This document shows, one piece after another, positions 61,312-64,000 of a DNA stretch of 64,000 nt; the stretch's first letter is position 1, and every line of letters starts with the position of its first letter. Under the pieces are notes generated by a model. The model made no database searches, was not told where the DNA came from, and worked only from the letters and a program-made list of their open reading frames with translations. Source of the DNA: Takakia lepidozioides (Eukaryota > Streptophyta > Takakiopsida > Takakiales > Takakiaceae); assembly GCA_030704615.1 (NCBI GenBank), contig CM060733.1, positions 24,366,001-24,430,000 of the forward strand. Reading direction: 5' to 3'. The position numbers and the translations under genes were made by a program.

Positions 61312-63753
61312 TTAAGCCCTGAACCGATATATCTGTGAGCCTCTTGGGTGCACACGAAAGACAATAGGGAGAAAGACACTTTCTAAGCCAGAGTACAAAA
61401 TGCAAAGGCAAGGATGGTTGAGGAAGTACTTGATAGCATCAGCTTTGCTTTGCTGAAAGGTATGATTCTGTGCATCAACTTCTGGAAAGTCGCAGTCCAT
61501 AGTATCGGCACTCAAACAATACGGAGAACCTCCCAGTAACTTGACAAGCTCCTCCAAGACAACTGAGTTGCCTTCAGGTGTCAGATGAAGGCCAGCACTG
61601 CAGCCAACAAAATCACACCCCCGTCAAAACCCCTCCAAGGAATTAAACACATGCATAGCAGCGTACTGTCCTCCAACGTCTGGCAGCCTCTTGATGTCAC
61701 TTATGATATGAAATGTTGCCGAACTCGGCTTCTCTTGACGGAGTTTAGGGAGGTCGTAAGGACAGACAAACTCACAATAGACGAAAATAGTCCTCAAAGC
61801 TATACCATCTAATCTCAGTGGAAGAGGAAGTCGAGTTGCCATGCTTTTGGAGATCATCTCACAAGAGACGACAGGCCTCAATGGCCACAACGATCTACAG
61901 ATGCACTTCTCAAGCTCAGAATGAAAACGGACTTTTCCACAGTATTTGGTGTACATCCCAACATAACATTAGGATGTCAACTCTTCACCGTAGAGTGCAT
62001 TTACACTGACCTGAGGTAAGTCTGCCAGTTGGGCCTCTGCTGAAAGATGGACCAAAGATCAATGACAGGCACACATGCCTCCCCGCTCACCTCTTTGCAT
62101 GCCTTGGCATATTGCCCTGTCACTTCATTAGTTCGCCCTGGAGGGTCCTCTGCCTTGACGCCATACGTTTCCCTGTCAAAAGAGTCATGAGATATCAGCT
62201 CTCTGCATTTTCTTGTCATGAAATTCACCAGCATGTATGATAAGGCAGACCAAGGAAGACCTGGCATATGTGCGGTACCCAACCTCGTCAATGGGACGGG
62301 GTGCAATCAGCACCACAAGTGTTGTTTCTGAAAGGCCCTGCACAGAGGATATGCAGTTGTATGAGAACCTTCCTCCCATACAAGTGAACATGTGACATGG
62401 CCACTGTATCCGTTGTACGACACTCTCAATTAGGGCAGAATTCCCATGTACCATCTTGGCCATCACTCAACCCTAGAATAACCACACCATGACAGTTTCC
62501 CAGAAAAGGAGTCCGAAGAAGTTCCCAGTTTGCAAGTAAAGGAAATTCAACCGTTGATGCTATCCAGCACCACATTAGGCTAACAAAGTGAATAACAAAC
62601 AGTTCACATATCAAAATCTGCCCAAGAAAGTCACATGCAAATGAATGTGAAGGGTGCTCGCAAACTTTCAATCCTGGTCACACTAACATACCCAAAGGAA
62701 AGAACTGGAGTGTGCTATCCTCACAGTGCCTCCTCAAAGGCAATTTGCAGCTCAGCCAGTATCAAGGAATTTTCAGCGTCTCATAGCTTCATAAAAGTCA
62801 GAAAACAGACCTTGATATGCGAGATGATATGATGGAGATTCGCCTTAAACTCAGCAACGGGTACATGCTGCCGCTGGCAGTCTGCGTCGGGCAGTGCTGC
62901 ATCATTTGCACCAAAAAACACCGTTACCAATCCTGGGGCCTCTGATGACTGTTTCCCATCCCAACAAGCCAACAAAGCCTTCAGCAATTGGAAGTGTCAA
63001 TACCATGGGTTATAAGGAGCACTTCTGAGAGAAGGCATCACCATGCACACTGTTTGGTCTGGAAATTTATTATCTCTATAGATCAACCTTCCAGATATCC
63101 AGTGCTCCTCAGCTCCAGAGAAACCTATCAAGACTGAAGCCCCACGAGACAAACACAGAGGAATCCCTTGCCCCATCATGACGGGGAATCCTAGGAAGCA
63201 CCACTACCTTCGGAAATATTTTATCCAGCAAAAAGAGTGCCCATCGCGTGTTGTACCCACTATATCCCCGCAACATCACATCTGCCTGCACTCCAGGACA
63301 CGCTTGCTATCAGAGCCCTCTTCTGAGAAAGAATTTTCAGCATACCTTCCGTTAATCTTTTCCAAGACTGATATCTTTGAGGAAAATTTTGTTGAACATG
63401 TTCCCGGGGCTTTATGAAATGGAAAACCTAGAAATCTAGATCACTAGGCACCCCATGCATCCACAGACAACTTTCAAATTAGAAACGGCAATGCGCCTCA
63501 AGCAACCTCAGTAGATAGCATTACTGACCACTCAAAAATTCGATGTGGTACTCTTAGTGGGTCTGTCCAAAGTTGTGGTTACGAAAACCAAGCAGAGGCC
63601 AGAGTTAGAGAACAAAGTGCCGGATGGAGGAAGCAGGAAAGGGCGGAGAAACAGCTTCCTGGCATAGCGGTCGGTGATGCCAGCTCCCCACCCTCCAGGA
63701 CGAAACGATTGCTGCGTGATGGAATCGCCAAACAGCACGAACTGAGGCCGCAT
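61312..63753 (-). CDS. GDSL (SGNH) esterase, IAH1-like, 6 exons; catalytic Asp replaced
   Basis: Related to isoamyl-acetate-hydrolysing esterase type GDSL enzymes (short-chain ester hydrolysis). Exons on the minus strand: 63753 to about 63655, 63285-63208, 62978-62811, 62337-62261, 62172-62011, 61597-61312; about 289 residues. It starts MRPQFVLFGDSIT, where Ser11 is the block I nucleophile. Block II is LRGYSGYNTRW, block III TVFFGANDAALP (Asn84), then LIAPRPIDE and GQYAKACKEV. Block V should read SDGLHLT, but the exon 5/6 junction gives S-A-G-L-H-L-T, so Asp is replaced by Ala196 while His199 stays. Exons 2-6 are GT-AG with matching phases. Exon 1 has no GT right after RYARK; the nearest in-frame donor would insert about 22-24 residues. 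The C-terminal tail is longer than usual. The loss of Asp suggests low or changed activity. Confidence 0.9.
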
Positions 63754-64000
63754 TCTGTCGCGAGGCTCGCAGCATGCGACGCTCTCCTTACCAACTGTGC
63801 CGTCAATGCAATTGCTTTTACTCTGTGATCACTACTCCACAACTCTCCCCTTTCTACCCTGCCCGAACAGAATCTTTACCGACAGAGAAGCATCTTTAGC
63901 GTTTCGCTTTTCCAAAGAATGCATACATGTGCACCTCATCGATGCAACTGGCTCCTTCATATATACATTATAACGTCCAGAGCTAGATTGAAGTTGAGAC
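63754..64000. promoter_or_regulatory. Upstream region of the GDSL esterase gene
   Basis: Runs to the window edge. It should hold the 5' UTR and proximal promoter of the minus-strand esterase gene. A TATATACATTATA-like stretch lies at about 63959-63971. Confidence 0.35.

Overview
The window is nuclear DNA from a land plant. All clear genes are split by spliceosomal introns. There is a DYW-type PPR editing factor, a plant-type eEF2 of 843 residues, an ALY/REF export factor and an LRR-WD40 protein of the plant kind. The PPR protein has long stretches of nearly identical PLS modules, introns are mostly 100-1000 nt, and DNA transposons, LINE-like and SINE-like pieces and gene relics are mixed in. 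This fits a seed-free plant (fern, lycophyte or bryophyte) better than a flowering plant, but the sequence does not settle the species.

Layout: 1-7.3 kb is transposon territory. It holds about 18 diverged palindromes (1.19-2.46 kb), a hAT transposase pseudogene with several frameshifts (3.4-5.7 kb) and a scrap of a DYW domain. A ten-exon SET/MYND protein methyltransferase gene (7.3-13.4 kb, minus) is divergent from an eEF2 gene (14.45-17.7 kb, plus). From 18.9 to 24 kb there are decayed genes (an F-box/kelch pseudogene and an epoxide hydrolase relic) and a 240-bp foldback element. A divergent pair follows: MRT4, a ribosome assembly factor (25.2-28.2 kb, minus), and ALY/THO4 (29.4-32.0 kb, plus), both with telo-box motifs near their starts. 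Next come a bacterial-type LD-carboxypeptidase (peptidase S66) gene with introns (32.6-35.8 kb, minus), an LRR-WD40 gene (37.2-44.5 kb, plus), an intronless PPR-DYW gene (47.0-49.6 kb, minus), a (6-4) photolyase/cryptochrome relic (51.7-52.3 kb), a tRNA-Phe-like gene, a class 3 lipase gene (53.2-57.6 kb, plus), two hAT-type MITEs with perfect 8-bp target duplications, and a GDSL esterase gene (61.3-63.8 kb, minus) that lacks the usual catalytic Asp.

The genes do not form one pathway. Several are general housekeeping genes: translation (eEF2), 60S assembly (MRT4), mRNA export (ALY), organelle RNA editing (PPR-DYW) and protein methylation (SMYD-like). The three hydrolases (S66 peptidase, lipase, GDSL) are unrelated. 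The least expected gene is the S66 LD-carboxypeptidase. Its family cuts peptidoglycan tetrapeptides in bacteria, and plastid peptidoglycan persists in some seed-free plants.

Exon limits were set by hand from splice signals, reading phase and recalled family features. Nothing was searched against a database.
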